Shown: in pieces, positions 11,074 to 24,159 of the stretch
Layout: every line of letters starts with the position of its first letter
How positions within the stretch are numbered: position 1 is the first letter of the stretch
NCBI RefSeq assembly: GCF_003711515.1
Contig: NW_021167082.1
Location: 2,969,691 to 3,033,690, forward strand
Source: Sodiomyces alkalinus F11
Taxonomy: Eukaryota; Ascomycota; Sordariomycetes; Glomerellales; Plectosphaerellaceae
DNA: 64,000 nt
Reading direction: 5' to 3'
Position numbers and translations under genes: made by a program
The notes under the pieces: model-generated
The model's database searches: none
Seen by the model: only the letters and a program-made list of their open reading frames with translations
What the model was told of the DNA's origin: nothing

Positions 11074-14000
11074 TTACGGGGGTTTATGCTTAGCCCGAAG
11101 GCCAGGGTGACTTCTAGGAGTAGGGCGGCTATTAAGGCTTTTAGTGGTACGCCGCGGCCCGTAGTAATAGAAGTAGGGCAGATAACGTGGGTTGTAGGAG
11201 GGTTGATTCTGTAGGAAATTTAAGGTCCTAAAGGCATAAAGCCTATTAGACCTAGTTAACCTAACCGCTGCTAGGGGAACTACTACTTCGAGTTTTAAAG
11301 GTCGTAAAGGGGCCCTTCTAAAAGCACCTAAGGCCCTGACTAGAGCGCCGTACTGGTATCGTTCTAGGCGGTCCACCAGATATTTCTTCGGTAACTTAGG
11401 GTCCTACTAAAGCTACGAGCCGAAGTTAGCTAAAGAGGTAATACAGGCTATATATAGCTATTATAGGGCCTTAAAAGATAGGTCCCTCTACGAGTTAGCT
11501 AGCCTATATAACCTGTTTAGGGCTGCTAGAGCTGAATTTAGACGTTTTTCAACGTGGGGTTTAAATGATAGCTTAGGATTAAACCAGACCCCTAGCCACC
11601 TAATAGCACCTAGCGTAGGTTCTACTAGGTACCCCCCTATAGTAAGCGGGGTGTCTTCTTTAGAGCGTGTTCGATCAAAGTGAATAAGATCTGTTTTTCG
11701 GTGGTTGAAAAGAACTTAGTTAACCTTTATTGCTTCGAAAAGAGAGGCTATAGCTTTTTCTAGGATTTTATAGTTCTTCCTAGTCGGCGTAAACGCTATA
11801 GGTAGCTAAGAATTATCGATATAGGAGAGCTAAAGACCCTGAAAATTCTGTTCCGCTATAACTATTCTAATATAAATTAAGAATAGAATAGAGGAAACTG
11901 GAGAGTCTTATAGAACCCCTATATTTAAAGGGGTGGGCTGCTGAACCTGCCCCTCGAGGGCTGTTTAGATATGCCTGGTTTCTATAGAAGAGGCTACCCA
12001 GTTAACTAGGCTTAGGGATAGTTAGAGTTCTTAAAGGGTCCTAAGTAGCTGAGGACGGGCGACGTGATCGAAAGGCTCCTTTAATATCTAAAAGCAGCGT
12101 AGGAATTATAAGACTTTAGCGTGATTTACGCTGGTTTTCGATATAGTAAAGGAGGAGAAGGGCCGTATCGATAGCGGAGCGTTATTTCCGAGCCCCTATT
12201 TAACTAGGGTATAAGCGGTCGCGGCGGGTATTAGCTAGATAGCTAAGCCTAGTAGCTATAACGCTTTCGAGTACTTTACATAGGCAGTTTAGAAGGGCTA
12301 TATTCCTTTAGGATTTAAGATCTAAATAGTCCTTCTTTCCCGGCTTCGGGAGAATAACCCCCAGGGCTTCTTTCTAGTAGGTAGGGTAGTGCCCTGTAGA
12401 GAAGAGTGCTTAGTAGGCCTAGAAAGAGGGCCCGGGAATAGCCTTATAGGCCTATTTAATCGGTTTTAAACCTATTCTGTGGGGTCCAGGGCCTTTCTCT
12501 TTAGCGGCTCTAATAGTCGCGCGTTATAGTTCCTTAGCCTAGAGGCTAGGCCACTCCTACGGTCTTCTAAGGCCCTTACTACGTGATCTAGTTAGGCTCT
12601 AGGGCCTGTTAGAAGGGTAAGAGGGTCCTAGGCCCCCCAAACGGCCTATAAATACAGGGGCTTTAGGGGCGTCGGGGGCGTTAGTGGCGTCGATAGCGGT
12701 AACGGAGGGTGCTAGAAACAGGGTTTAAAGTAGGGCGTTATATTTATCCTCGAAGGCATAGGCCTTATATTTCGTAGGCGTTTAAATTTAAGGGATTTTC
12801 GCATTAAGGCCGCTCTTCGTATAGTTATAGGCCTTAAGGATTTTAGGGCCTTCTGCATAGGCTAGAAAGGCCTTCTAATAGTCGTTTTTTACTATCTTTA
12901 TAGCTCTATAGTAGGCGTTTTAAGCTTCTTTCCAGGAGGTTTCTAGAGATACTAGCCGGGTAGCCGGGGCCCCCTTCTTAGCTTTTCTAAAACCCGAAAA
13001 GCCCTGCTAGCTAACTTTCGCAGGGCTTTTAGCTCTTTAGACAACCACGGTTTCGAATGCTCCACTACCTTTAACTTAGGCACTAAAGCCTTAAGCGCGA
13101 GGAAAATAGTATCCGAAAGGCAACGACGTATAAAAACCTAGTTCGAGGCGTTAATAGCCTACTAAAGGTACTAGTCGAGGCTAGGGTTTAGGCTCTTTAA
13201 TGTACTAGAAGATAGGTCCTAATCTGCTAGCTTATAGTTATAAACCGGCGAAAGTAACCTGTTTATAGGACCTTTAGAGCCTAAGATAGTAGCGGAAAGG
13301 AGGATAACGCGGTGTAGGGAGGTAGTGCTTTCGATATATTCCTCCTTATTAAAGCGGAGACAATTAAAGCCGGGTATATAGAAAGTAAGGTCTATAACTA
13401 ACTCTTAACGAAGATTAGACCTAAAGAATATCCCCCTGTTTTGGTTGACTTCTTTAGAATCCACTAAATAAAGAGCTCCGAGGCTATCTAACTTGTTTAC
13501 TAGAGCCTGGGCCTTAATAGAAGCCTGGTTAGTAGCAGCCCCGTTCTACTACTAGTAGTTTCTGTTAAAGTGCCCTATAATAAGGGCCGGCTTAAGGACC
13601 TATAGGCCCTATAGCACTCGATCCTCGGTCTAGGGCCCGCTTCTAGAGCCTAAAAAGGAAAGAAAAGAAGAGGAAGTAGAAGTGGAAGTGGAAGATGTAG
13701 AAGGGGTAGGGCTAGGGGGCCTAAGCCCTCTGCCTATTTTTTCGGGGTTCTATTCAATAAAATTATAAACGTGTAGAATATAGAAGGTTTATGATGAGTA
13801 AACCTCTATAATCTGCGCGTCTATATAGTCTAGTAGATCGTCGCGGTATAAAACGTTAATGCGAGAGCCTTGTCTTCTATAAGTAAGGACCCTAGGGTTA
13901 ATAGGGAAGAAGTGAGCTTTTTAGAATATAGGCGTAATAGGGTAAAAAGCAGGGTGGCTTCGAATAAACCACACCTTTACTATCGAGACGTAGGCAGGTT

Positions 14001-14105
14001 CCTGAATAAGGAATGTATTAGCCGAAGCTTCTAAGGCCTATTCTAGGATAGCCTCCTCCGCCGGGGCCTATTTATCGACGTTATATTAAATAAACCGGAA
14101 TTCTT
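11074..14105 (-). pseudogene. LINE B1 ORF2: endonuclease and reverse transcriptase
   Basis: The frame begins near 14105 with FRFI..YNVDK (family: QxNVxK, the first endonuclease motif), then FLIQEP near 14010. The metal-site motif reads GHFNRNY near 13563-13590 (family: GDFNxxH; Asp and His both changed). The C-terminal endonuclease motif reads VIDLTF near 13390. RT follows: LLLDIKGAFDHV near 12061-12100 and LVNWVASSIETR near 12000. A post-RT helical stretch at 11376-11150 (VRALGAFRRAPLRPLKLEV) matches the region after the palm in Tad-like proteins. It is broken by many TAG/TAA. No RNase H domain is recognisable before the end. Confidence 0.78.
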
Positions 14106-14109
14106 TCGA

Positions 14110-15961
14110 ACTAAAAGACTCTTTATTCATCGAATTTAGAGGTTAATAGCTTTAAAGACCTCGTAGTCTTTACTAAATGGGTGATACTCTCCCTCGTAGT
14201 TATAGCAGGTATAGGTCTTATACTCGTAGTCTCCGTATTCTTCACACTCGTTATAGTAATAGTATTCTTCCCCGTGGCCTTTAATAGCATGGATAGGGCA
14301 GGTAGTAAGGCTCTTATAGGTCCCCCCGGTATACCCGAATTTCCAGCAGTTAGAGCACTGGGTTCTAGGGGATATAGGACTATATTTATAGACCTTTAGC
14401 CGCTAGCTAGCTATATAAAGCCCCTGTTTTAGGTAGTACTTATACTCTTTAGTAGTAGGCACGGATATAACTATAATGCAGTAAAACGCGTTCGGAGCCC
14501 CTAGCCACTAAGGCTTTTCTACTACCCTAACAGGGTTAAAGGTGCCGATTTTAGCAACTAGGTCCTTTAGACCTAGGCCCTGTTATAGGCTTCGGTTAAG
14601 GGCCTTTTACGGTAGCTCCGAAGAGTCGATACATGCCGGGGTATTACTCCCCTAAAGGCTTTAGTAGGCACTTGTTTGATAATAAGCTTAAGCTAGTCGC
14701 TTACAGACTAGGGGGGCCAAAGGGGCAGGCTTAGCTCTTTAAACCACTGGTTCTACGAGTCTAGGAGCTATTAAACGCTATATTTTGGGCCTAGGGTTAA
14801 AATAAGGTTCCCGTTAGTTAATAGGCCAATAGCCGTAACTGCATGGCTTTTAAGGCCTTATTAAGTCTATTTCGAAGCTTAAGGGGTCGAAGTTTTCCCG
14901 GGAATTGCTGCCCTTGCCGTAGGTTATAGAATACCCTTAAGGACCTTTTTACGATCTATTATGAGGGGTACTAGGGGGGTCGAAGGTGCTAAAGCCCCTA
15001 AAACAGGGGCCTAAGTTGCTATAGAATTAAAAGTAGGGGCCTAGAGCGCTATAGACCCTTTTTTCCCCCTTTCGAGCTTTGCTATAAAGGGGTTTAGTCA
15101 GTTCTATAAGCCTAGGAACTACTTAAGCTAGTTCTTGAACTTTCTATTCAAGAGTGGGTAGCTAAGGACTTTCTATATTCCGCCGAGAGTAGATTTAAGC
15201 CTTACGGATAGGGCCTTCATCTAAGGGGAAGGGTCGAGGGTATAGGCCTATTAAAGTAGCTAAAGAGTCTATTAGAGTAGTCCCTTAGCCTATACCTTAC
15301 TAGCCGAACTAGTCGACTTCTAGGGCGTAGCTAAGTGCTCTCTAGAGGTCCTAGCTATTCCGGGTGGCTCTATAGTCTATTTAAAGTCTAAAAGGCTCGG
15401 GTTTTTAGCAGGGTGGGCTCTAAAAGACGTTTCGAAAACGCCTTCGGCCTCTAAGTCAGAGGGGATTCGATTCGGGTCCTAGAAAGCCGTCTAGGGGTGG
15501 GTGTAACGGGGCTAAGGTGCCTCTTTCGAATTAAGAGGCATAGCAAGAGTTAAGTCCTCTATATTCGAGGCATTACCTATATTTACCCCTCCTAGGCCCT
15601 CTATAGTTATAGGGGCCTTAGGGCGGTTTTAGTGACGTTAGGGGCGTTATTACAGCTAGCGTTATAGCTAGTAGGTTATTATTTATAGCGGTAGGGTTAT
15701 ATAGAGGTTATATATACGGCTCTGTGCGGCTAGGCTTACTGCTTTGTCAGCGTAGGCGCACGGGACATGTTAGACTTTTCCCCCGCACACGAGGTATCCG
15801 TAAGCCTATTTCCAGGCGTTTTCGCACTTATAGTACGCCAGACATAGCACCTGCGCGATATAGGGCTATATATAGGCGTAGAGACCTTTAAAAGAGCTAT
15901 CGACTAATATAGGTTTCGAGTAATTGAAAGCGTTTGGGCATAAAACGTAGGTCCCCCCACG
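14110..15961 (-). pseudogene. LINE B1 ORF1 with CCHC knuckles and 5' region
   Basis: The first zinc knuckle (14357-14316) reads C-SN-C-WKFG-Y-TGGT-Y. It has exact CX2CX4HX4C spacing with the two Cys kept and the His and last Cys changed to Tyr. A second Cys/His-rich block follows (CPIHAIKGHGEEYY, near 14300-14250), ending with a CYNYEGE stretch just before ORF2. The knuckles bind the element RNA in Tad/Jockey-type ORF1 proteins. The stretch from about 15000 to 15961 is the presumed N-terminal and 5' part, and I could not read a stable frame there. Confidence 0.6.
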
Positions 15962-16658
15962 TGAGTCATAAGGAGGATAGCTACTATTCTTATACTATAT
16001 AAGATACCACTACCTACAGCTTAGTAGGGATAGACTCTTCTTAACTGCAAGCGACGTGTCTTTCGGGGATAATATAGACTATAAGAGTTTATAAGGATAT
16101 ACGAAAAAGCTCTTCGGAGGAATAACTAACTAAAAGGTGGGTAAGAAAACGTTATTCGTCAGTAGAATATTAAGGGACTTAAAGCTTCGGTTAGATCGAT
16201 AACTATAGCTACATTATAATAATTAGCAGATTATAAACCTCGTTAATACGAAGGCGTAACGCCTACTAACAAGGCTAGGCTATATCGATATTTATAACTA
16301 GTAGGCGCGATAACGGATTAACAAAGGCGTTACTAGAGGCGGGGATTAAATAACTATAATAATAACTCAATTTAACGAATTAAAAGAATCGTATTAAGTG
16401 GTTAAGACGTTTATACGAAGAGATTAAGCGTGCTAAAGCCGTAGCGACGACGAAGGCAGGCCCCCGAGTTCGCGGCAGATCGGATAAATATAGATCCGAT
16501 TAAGCCGATCCGGCTTATTAGAATTAAGAAATCGATTATAATAGAATTAAATTAAACGGTTAAATAGGGTGGATTTAGGTCCCTTTTACAAGGGCGTTTT
16601 CCCTTAAGTATTGTTTGTATAATAGAAATGCTAAGAGCTTTTAGTTTAAATCGAAGCC
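15962..16658 (+). pseudogene. Copia element D1: RNase H and 3' internal end
   Basis: Plus-strand fragment homologous to the reverse complement of 60420-61230 (element D2). It reads RLFLTASDVSFGDN near 16030-16070 and KLFGG followed by VGKKT near 16110-16150. The SDxSF and SxxGY blocks are those of Copia RNase H. The 3' internal end reaches 16658, where element C is inserted. The upstream part of pol is missing; LINE B1 starts at that edge. Confidence 0.75.
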
Positions 16659-17020
16659 TGATACGCCCTATTCCCCAGCCTCCGCAGGAATGGCGCTAGC
16701 ACCATCTGCCCTACTATAGAACGGATAGCGCGGGAGCCATTCGCTTAGATAGGGAACGTATAGCTCTAGCACTATTCGTATAGATAGAGAACGAATAGCG
16801 CCTAGACCATCCGTACGTATAGCGTAGGATCGGTAGTAAGGATTATAGTTAGGCCGACCCGGCTAAAGGATATATCCTCGGCGCGGTCCCCCCTTAGTTT
16901 AGAAGAAGATATCTTTATTACACCCTATTGTCTATACCTAAAGGTCGCTATTCCGAACCCTAGAAGCCCTAGGTCCGATAGTACTGGCTGGCCAGAGATA
17001 TACCTGGATAGAGTATATTA
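16659..17020 (+). repeat. 5' LTR of element C
   Basis: Begins TGATACGCCC and ends ATATTA; the inferred original end is TCA with CA turned to TA. It matches 26158-26519 over its full 362 bases, and most differences are transitions. Confidence 0.92.
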
Positions 17021-17239
17021 AATAGTAATAACTAAGCTTTTAAGCGAGGTTCGCGTACCGCCGCTTAACGCGAGCTACGTGTCCTGCGACTATATAGATA
17101 TATAGTATACCGATAGAACTATACGACCGTTAGCCCGCCGAGCGAAAACGCCTCTCCTTTACTAGACTAAGGCATGGAGTATATAAGAACCACGGCCGGC
17201 TATTCGTATATAGGTTCGGCGACTATACTAACTCTACTA

Positions 17240-19420
17240 AACGAAAAATCCGCCGTAGAACCTAAAGCTCCGCTATTATAACCGATATAAACCTCCTTAA
17301 TAACTATCCTTATCCACGAAGCGCTAAAAGCGCGAAAACTCTTATTAAGTTCTTAGATAATTTCCCGGACCCTATCGCTAATCTGCTTACGCCCGAAAAT
17401 ATAGCTTTACTTAATATAGCTTGGAGGGCTGTATACGCCCTAGGGATAGCCGGCGCGAGCGGCTTAACCTTAAGAGGAAGAATCTCGTGATCGGAGTCTA
17501 TATCCGATATATCCTACCCGAAGCAATAGATCCGAAGACCGGATAACTTCGTGGACGCCTTCGAAACATAGCTTAATAGAGAACCTGCCTATAAGGAGAT
17601 CCTAACGGGAATAGGAGAACCTCGCGATATTAAGGGGAAATAACCTATATAACTGTTTACCGCTAGTCCCGCCCCCTATACGGGCGAGCTAGATTCCGAG
17701 GCTAACCTAATCGACTATATCGGAGAGAGCCTCGCTAATACTAACCTTATTAGTACTAGCCTTACTAATACTAGCTCCGCTAGTACTAGCTCTACTCTAC
17801 CTAGCTCTGCCTAGCTTAGTATAATAAGGCTTAGGATATAAAAGCCAGGTAGTCGGTATCGCCTTAAGATCACGGGAGAGCCAGGGGAACCGTTATTCAC
17901 TATAATAAAGCCTGCCTCGCTCCCTATCCGTCCCACTATAAAGGCCACGGATAAGGAGCCCGTGATTAAGGAGGAGGAACTAATATACTCCCTAAATAAA
18001 TCCCCCTTGTACTAATCGCCCGCGTCCTGCGTATCTCCTGCTAAGACTATTATTCGCTATTCGAACGCTATAGAACGCTAAACGTCTAACGCCCCTAACC
18101 GGGCCTTTTTAGCCGACTACCCGGTCGACTCCGATAGTATAGTATCTAACGCCCCCGGGCCTAGCTATTAGAATATCCACTAAAGCACCGGTCTACCGGA
18201 TAAGATACCTCCTCCTCCTCCTCCGGCGCTTACTTAGCCGCCACCTATAAGCGGAGACTAAATGTATATACGCTAGTCGGACTTACTAGCTATTATTAGC
18301 GAACTCTAATAAGGATTATAGTCGTAGTAACCCTAGGTTCGCTTTAACGCGGACGACCTTAGATACTTTAACCTACCGGAATACTTTACCGCTATTTAGG
18401 ATATCCGCACGGAAAGTACTAAGCTAGTCTTCCTCGATATATTTCGCTTTACAGACGCTATAAAATAGTACGCCGGGATAAGCCCCGGGTATAGCGAAGC
18501 CCTTACCCGCGGTATCTCCTGTTACCTACTAGGTAAAGTCTTTAAATAGCTAATAATTATAGACCCTAGACTCCGCGAATAGTATAATAAGAACGCTACC
18601 CTAAAAAGCTAAAAGGATAGTTTAAAGAGCCGATTCCGGCTCCCGCGCGAAAAAGCCGAGTATTAATTATATAGGGAAAAGTATACCTTAGAAGACGTTA
18701 TAAACCGCTATAATATCCGCGTACTCGCGGATAGTATCGCCCGACTTATAAAGGCTACCGATAAACCCTAGGGAAAGCTCCTATCTAGTATTTAGGATAA
18801 GCTTAACGCTAATCTAGCCGCGACCGTAGTCCGACTAAGCCCTAAAGTAAAGTTAGCCGACTTCTTAAATTCTCTAGCAAACGTAATACTAAGATAGTAC
18901 CGGAACTATACCTAAGGAGTCTAGAAGTATTATATTAGCCAATAAAGCCTTCCTAAACCGGACCGCGGAATATATAGCGCTCCGCCCCTAGTTATATTAG
19001 TTTAGTAACCCGCGCCGCGGTACTACGATACACGCTTAACGCCCGAGCGCCGCCGAATACCGTACCCTAACCGTTATTCCCCTAGCCCTAGCCAGCTCCG
19101 TCGCTAAAGCGAGAATGGCGCGCTTCCTACGCCGAATACTAATCGTTATACTAATAATAAGGGTTAACGGCTCCTAACTAATAACGCTAATAAATAGTCT
19201 AATCACCGATATAAAGACTATCGCCGCGACCGCCCTAAAGACTAGGTTAACGCCTCCGCCGAAAAAGCCGCCGTTAAGCCTATATCCGGAGATAAAGCTA
19301 ATATAGAACCCGAGTACTATTATACCGAGGGAAACTCCGAGGGTTCTATAGACTCCGAGGACGATAATAGCGCGGGTAGCGAATAAAGTAATTAACTATA
19401 TTAGGTCGCCGATAAACCCG
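17240..19420 (+). pseudogene. Element C gag
   Basis: One plus-strand frame, open apart from TAG/TAA. A Ser/Thr-rich low-complexity stretch lies at about 17725-17820 (NTNLISTSLTNTSSASTS), and a Pro run near 18205-18240. A folded-looking core follows at about 18330-18900 (FNADDLRYFNLPEYFTAI, then FLDIFRFTDA and LLGKVFK). Its place just ahead of the protease and its size suit Gypsy gag. No zinc knuckle could be placed with confidence. Confidence 0.6.
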
Positions 19421-19559
19421 GATTCGTGCCTAAGTACGCCGATCTCTACTAGGTATATTAGGAGTATAGTAAATACTACTAACCTATAAGATTAAATCCA
19501 GAGACTATCTAATATAAAAAGACCTACTCCTAGCCGTACCGATTAAAGGAGTAAAGCGG

Positions 19560-22500
19560 ATAGAACTCGCCGCTGATTAATAGTACCGTTTAGGAAGTTA
19601 GAGATCCTTTTAATAGTCCCTACGGGTACATATACGCCCGGATCTAAGCCCGTGGCTCCCCTATAGGCGTACTATTCGATATTTACGTCGACTTAGGAGC
19701 CTCCCGCTATATAGTAAGCTAATAGCTCCTTAGTCGATTTCCCGATAAGTATATCGATTCTACTAAACGCGTCGTGTTATAAGGTATAGGATCGATAAAG
19801 ACCCTAGGATAGGCCACCTTTACCGTGCTGGTTTAAGGTATAGTAAGTAACGAGAAAAGGATTAGCCGCTTATACGTCGGGGCCTAGATTATGCCTAAGC
19901 GTAACGCCGGTCTTCTCGTAGGATAGGAGTTTAACTATCCTAATAGGCTAAATATCCTTAATACGCAGGAAGCTATTCGTATTAGCACCTACCGGGGCCT
20001 AATAGTTCCTATAAAGGTATTCGCTAAATATTCTCTAATCTAGCGGGAACTTTAGGCCCCTAAACGTTTAGTTATCCCGCTATAAATATATAGGTTCGTG
20101 CTAATTAATAAGCCCGATATTGACTCCAATTTTATAGAGTTTTTCCCAGATATAAAGGGCTCTCCGAACTATATCCTTAATAACTAGTCTATAATACCTA
20201 TCTTTAACGCCGATAACCGGCCACTAATCGTCGCTAAAGGCACTAAGCTAGGTTACGTAAAGCTATTCTAAGCGGACGGTTATTAGTATATTAACCGCGA
20301 TAATACGCGAGATATTCTGCTTAAGCGTATCAAGGAAGAACCGCCTAGTAAGGCCGAAGGAGATATCTTTTATAGGTATATTACTCCTAAAGGTAAGCTA
20401 GGTATCGCTAAAAGCCTAAACGCCCCCACGGAGACTACTAAAGAGGGAGTAATAATCTACCGTTATAGCGACCGATTCGTATATAGGTTTAGTAAGATCG
20501 TTAAGAAGTATCCGAAGGTTTAGACCGACTAAGGCGTTATCGATATACCTCCCGAGGAGTATATAAAGGTCCTTTTAGTCGACGGATAGTATAATTAGAA
20601 GATTAGCTAAAAGCTATATCCCCTTAGCCGTAACGACTAGCGATTTTTAGATAAGACTCTTAATAAACTCTATAAGTAAGAACGATAGCCGACTTAGCCC
20701 ATGCTATTCGGTGCCCTAGTTTTTATTATATAGCGTACCGCGAACGGGAAGCGTAAAGGCCGAATAGTAGTTAATCTCTATACCCTAATTAAGCTTACTA
20801 TTCCCGACGTATACCCTATATTATTATAAGACGAGGTAATCCGCCGCCTCCAGGGGAAGAAGTGTATTTCCGTTATCGACGCTCGAGCTTTCTTCTACTA
20901 ATTCCCGGTATATAAGCCGCACTATAAAAGGTTTATTATCGTCTTATATCTAGGATAGGAGCGTTCGAAGGTCGCGCTTATAGGCTTCCGTAATTCGCTA
21001 GCTTATATCTAACGCTATATAGATAAGCTACTCCGACTATATAAAAAGTTCGCCGCCGCCTTTATCGACGATATCGTTATAGCCTCCGACACTAAGGAGG
21101 AACACGCCTAGTATCTAAAAACCATCCTATCGCTATTCAGCCGGAAACGGATCTTTATTTCCCCGGGTAAATCCTTTATCGGTTACCTATTAGTATAGCT
21201 TTTAGGATTTAAGGTCGATACTTTAAGCCTCTTTAATATAAAGGAACGCACCGATACCCTATAAAGGATCCGCCCGCTATCGTTACTCCTATCGCTTAAG
21301 TAATAGATTAATATAACCGGATAGTTACGGTACCTTATCCCGAGGTTCGCCCACCGTATCGCCTTACTCTAATAACGGAAGACTACCCTACTCGCGGAGG
21401 CTTATTAGCTCGGAAAGGACTAAGCCTAAGCATATAAGGCCTATGCTAAACAAATAGTATTCGAGCTTACGGCCGAAAAGATAGCGTTATTTAAGGATAT
21501 TATAGATACACTTACCTTTAATATCTACCTCTTCCACTATAACCTAAAAAGAATCCTTTTTATATAGCTAAACGCCGCTAAAAAGCACGGGTTCTCCGCT
21601 ATACTATTCGAGCTTATCGACGAAACTAAATAGCTTGCTAAAAGCACTATTAGTAAGACCCTTATTCGTTTAGTACTCTATATTAGTAAAAGTCTTAATA
21701 TAGCCGAGTAAAAATACTAGCCGATAAAACTAAAGGTCGCCTACCTAGTATAGGCCGTTCGTAAGACCCGAACTATTATTTAGTCCGCTTATCGTAATCC
21801 GACCGTCGTTCTCACGGACTATACCGCTACCGTTAGTATTATAAAGTCCACCACGCTATCTAGCACGGATAAAATTACGTTAAATATAAAGCTTATCCTT
21901 TCCTCGGAGTTCCTTAGCTAGTTCTAGTTAGACTATCGGTATATCCCCCGGAAAACGAATATTATAGCCGACGCCCTATCACGGCTACCTATAATAAACC
22001 CTCCGGAAGCGGAAGACGATAAGGAACTAGAACGGATTTAGCGCGATTAGGCTATTTATTACTTCTCCGAGCTTAAAATAAACGCCGATCTACGTTAAAG
22101 AATTAGCGATAGTTATATTAACAATACTAAATAGGGACTTATCCTTACCTAGCTATAGGACTATAATTCACCGGTTAAGATTCCTTTCGAGTTAGAAAAC
22201 GGCCTCCTTTACTATCTAGAATAAAGCGGGAAGCGTCGGCTTTATATCCCGTTCTCCTTATATTAGGAGTTTATTTAGGCTATTTACGACGAGCGCTATT
22301 ACTTCGGCGTTAAAAGAACTTAGTATAAGCTAGTTAACCGATTCGCTATTCCTAAGCTCCGTAAAGAAATTAAGACCTATATCGATAACTACACGACCTA
22401 CACTACTAATTAGATTAATCGCTAACGCCCGCTCGGCGAACTATAGCTAATTATAACCCCCCCTATTCCGTTCTATACTATCGCTATATATTTTATTATC

Positions 22501-23620
22501 AGCTTACCCGAGGTGCCCTCGGCTAACTCTCCCTAGTAAAGGGAGGGCTTTCCTCTTTTTGACTCCCTCCTCACGGTAACGGGTAAGTTCACTAAAGCCA
22601 CCCTCCTCATTCCGGGGTATAGCTCCTACACTACGGAGGACTAGGCTTATATCCTCTTTTAGTTCCTTTAGCTTAGTAATTAGGGTATTTCCCGAGGAAT
22701 TATCTTAGATTAGAACCCTAAGTTCCTATCCGCCTTTTAGACGGCGCTCTAGAAGGAGGCGGGCACGCTACTTAAGTTCTTAATAGTATAGCACCCGTAA
22801 ACTAATAGGCTATCTAAATAGAAGAATCAGATAGTTAAGATCGCTATCCGTATATTCCTCGCTATATATCTAGACGCGCCGTGGATAAAGGGTATTATCG
22901 TACTATAGTTTAATCTAAATAGCGCCTTTAGCGAAGTGTTAGGTTATTTACCTAACGAACTACTATATAGCACGCGAACGAATAGCCCCCTTAATATAAT
23001 CGGCGATACGAACCCGTAGATCGCCCGGGAACTATTCTAAAAAGACGCTAAACTATCTATCGCCCTAGCCTAGATATATATAAAAAGGCTATACGATGAA
23101 AAGCATCGTAGTATTTAGTTCGCTCCCGGGGACTTCGTCTTCGTTAAACTCGGGTATAGTTATTCGCTACCTAGTAAACCCTTAATAAAGCTCGGTTAGT
23201 AACGAATAGGACTATTTCAGGTTAAGGAATAGGTCTTACTACTAGTATACCGGCTAGAGCTGCCCGTAACGCTTAATATCTATCCCGTTATTAGCATTAC
23301 GTATCTATAACCGGCGAAGGAATTAGGTACGGATCCGTTCCGCGGCCGGATAGCCGACGGAGGGCCTATTCGCCTTAATAACCCCGATAAGAATAGGCAC
23401 GAATAGCGCGACTTATATAAGCACTATAAGATTAAAGCTATCCTAGATAAGAGAGTCACTAAAAAGGGCCGCGGTGAGCCTTATATCGAGTACCTAATTC
23501 GATAAAAGGGATAGCCTAGTTAGTATAACGTTTAGATACTAAAGGAAGCTATAAACGCACCGGAAATAGTTAACGCCTTTAAGGAACGATAAAGAGCTTT
23601 AAAGACGCTACGAGTAGTAT
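19560..23620 (+). pseudogene. Element C pol: protease, RT, RNase H, integrase, chromodomain
   Basis: The protease active site reads YVDLGASRYIVS near 19684-19720 (family DTGAS; Thr replaced by Leu). In RT, IDARAFFY lies near 20877 and FIDDIVIASD near 21061-21090, with both catalytic Asp kept. The integrase zinc region at about 22290-22430 ends YTTYTTN, where the Cys pair of HHCC has become Tyr. The integrase core follows at 22450-22900. The chromodomain at 23490-23560 reads YIEYLIR, a stop at a Trp position, then KG and PS. These are the hallmarks of a fungal chromovirus, whose chromodomain directs integration to heterochromatin. Dozens of TAG/TAA stops are present. Confidence 0.85.
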
Positions 23621-24159
23621 TAAAAGAAGTAAAGGTAGATAAAGCGCTTAAACCAGGAGATATTAAAAGGACCCGAGGATTAAAAGACACTTAAAGTAAA
23701 GAACCTTTAAGGAATACTAGCTTAGCCTTATAGCCTCGCCCGGCACTAAATAAGGAAGGTAAGTTACCCGAGGTAACCACGCGCTATCCAGGTATAGCGA
23801 ACGACCTCGAACTCGAGTAAAGGAAGGTATAAGGGTTATCCTATCTTCGAACGGCAGGTATATAAAAGAAAAATAACACAGAAAAACACTAAAAATAACG
23901 CGAACCACGATATTCTGCTAGATTAGCCCGCCCTCCTACCCGGGTATAAAAAATCCTCCTAAACTCCCGGCCACCCTTACTAATCTTCTTCTATCAGCAT
24001 CGTAGCAGTTCTTCGCAAGCTTCGTAACCCCTAGTTTTTATATATAATTACTATTATAACTTATAAGGCAATAAATAGTGGTTTCCTTAATTATTATTTT
24101 ATAGTATCTCGTATATACCCTTAGAGTCTTGTCTTTATTTTTTCTTTTGTTTTTTTTCT

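Larger units (their letters stand above)
11050..15961 (-). mobile_element. LINE B1: Tad-like non-LTR retrotransposon
   Basis: Minus-strand element with ORF1 (zinc knuckles) followed by ORF2 (endonuclease then RT). No LTRs flank it. At its 5' end it abuts the truncated Copia element D1 at about 15961. A second, shorter copy (B2) lies at 39742-41415. No poly(A) end is visible; the 3' side merges into an unrelated remnant near 11050, so this copy is probably 3'-truncated. All coding parts carry RIP stops. Confidence 0.78.

Noticed and set aside
14181..14399. Open plus-strand frame of 72 codons, membrane-like
   Set aside because: Exact antisense of the zinc-knuckle part of LINE B1 ORF1.
23717..23908. 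63-codon minus-strand frame after C pol
   Set aside because: No motif; lies in the non-coding join between pol and the third ORF of element C.
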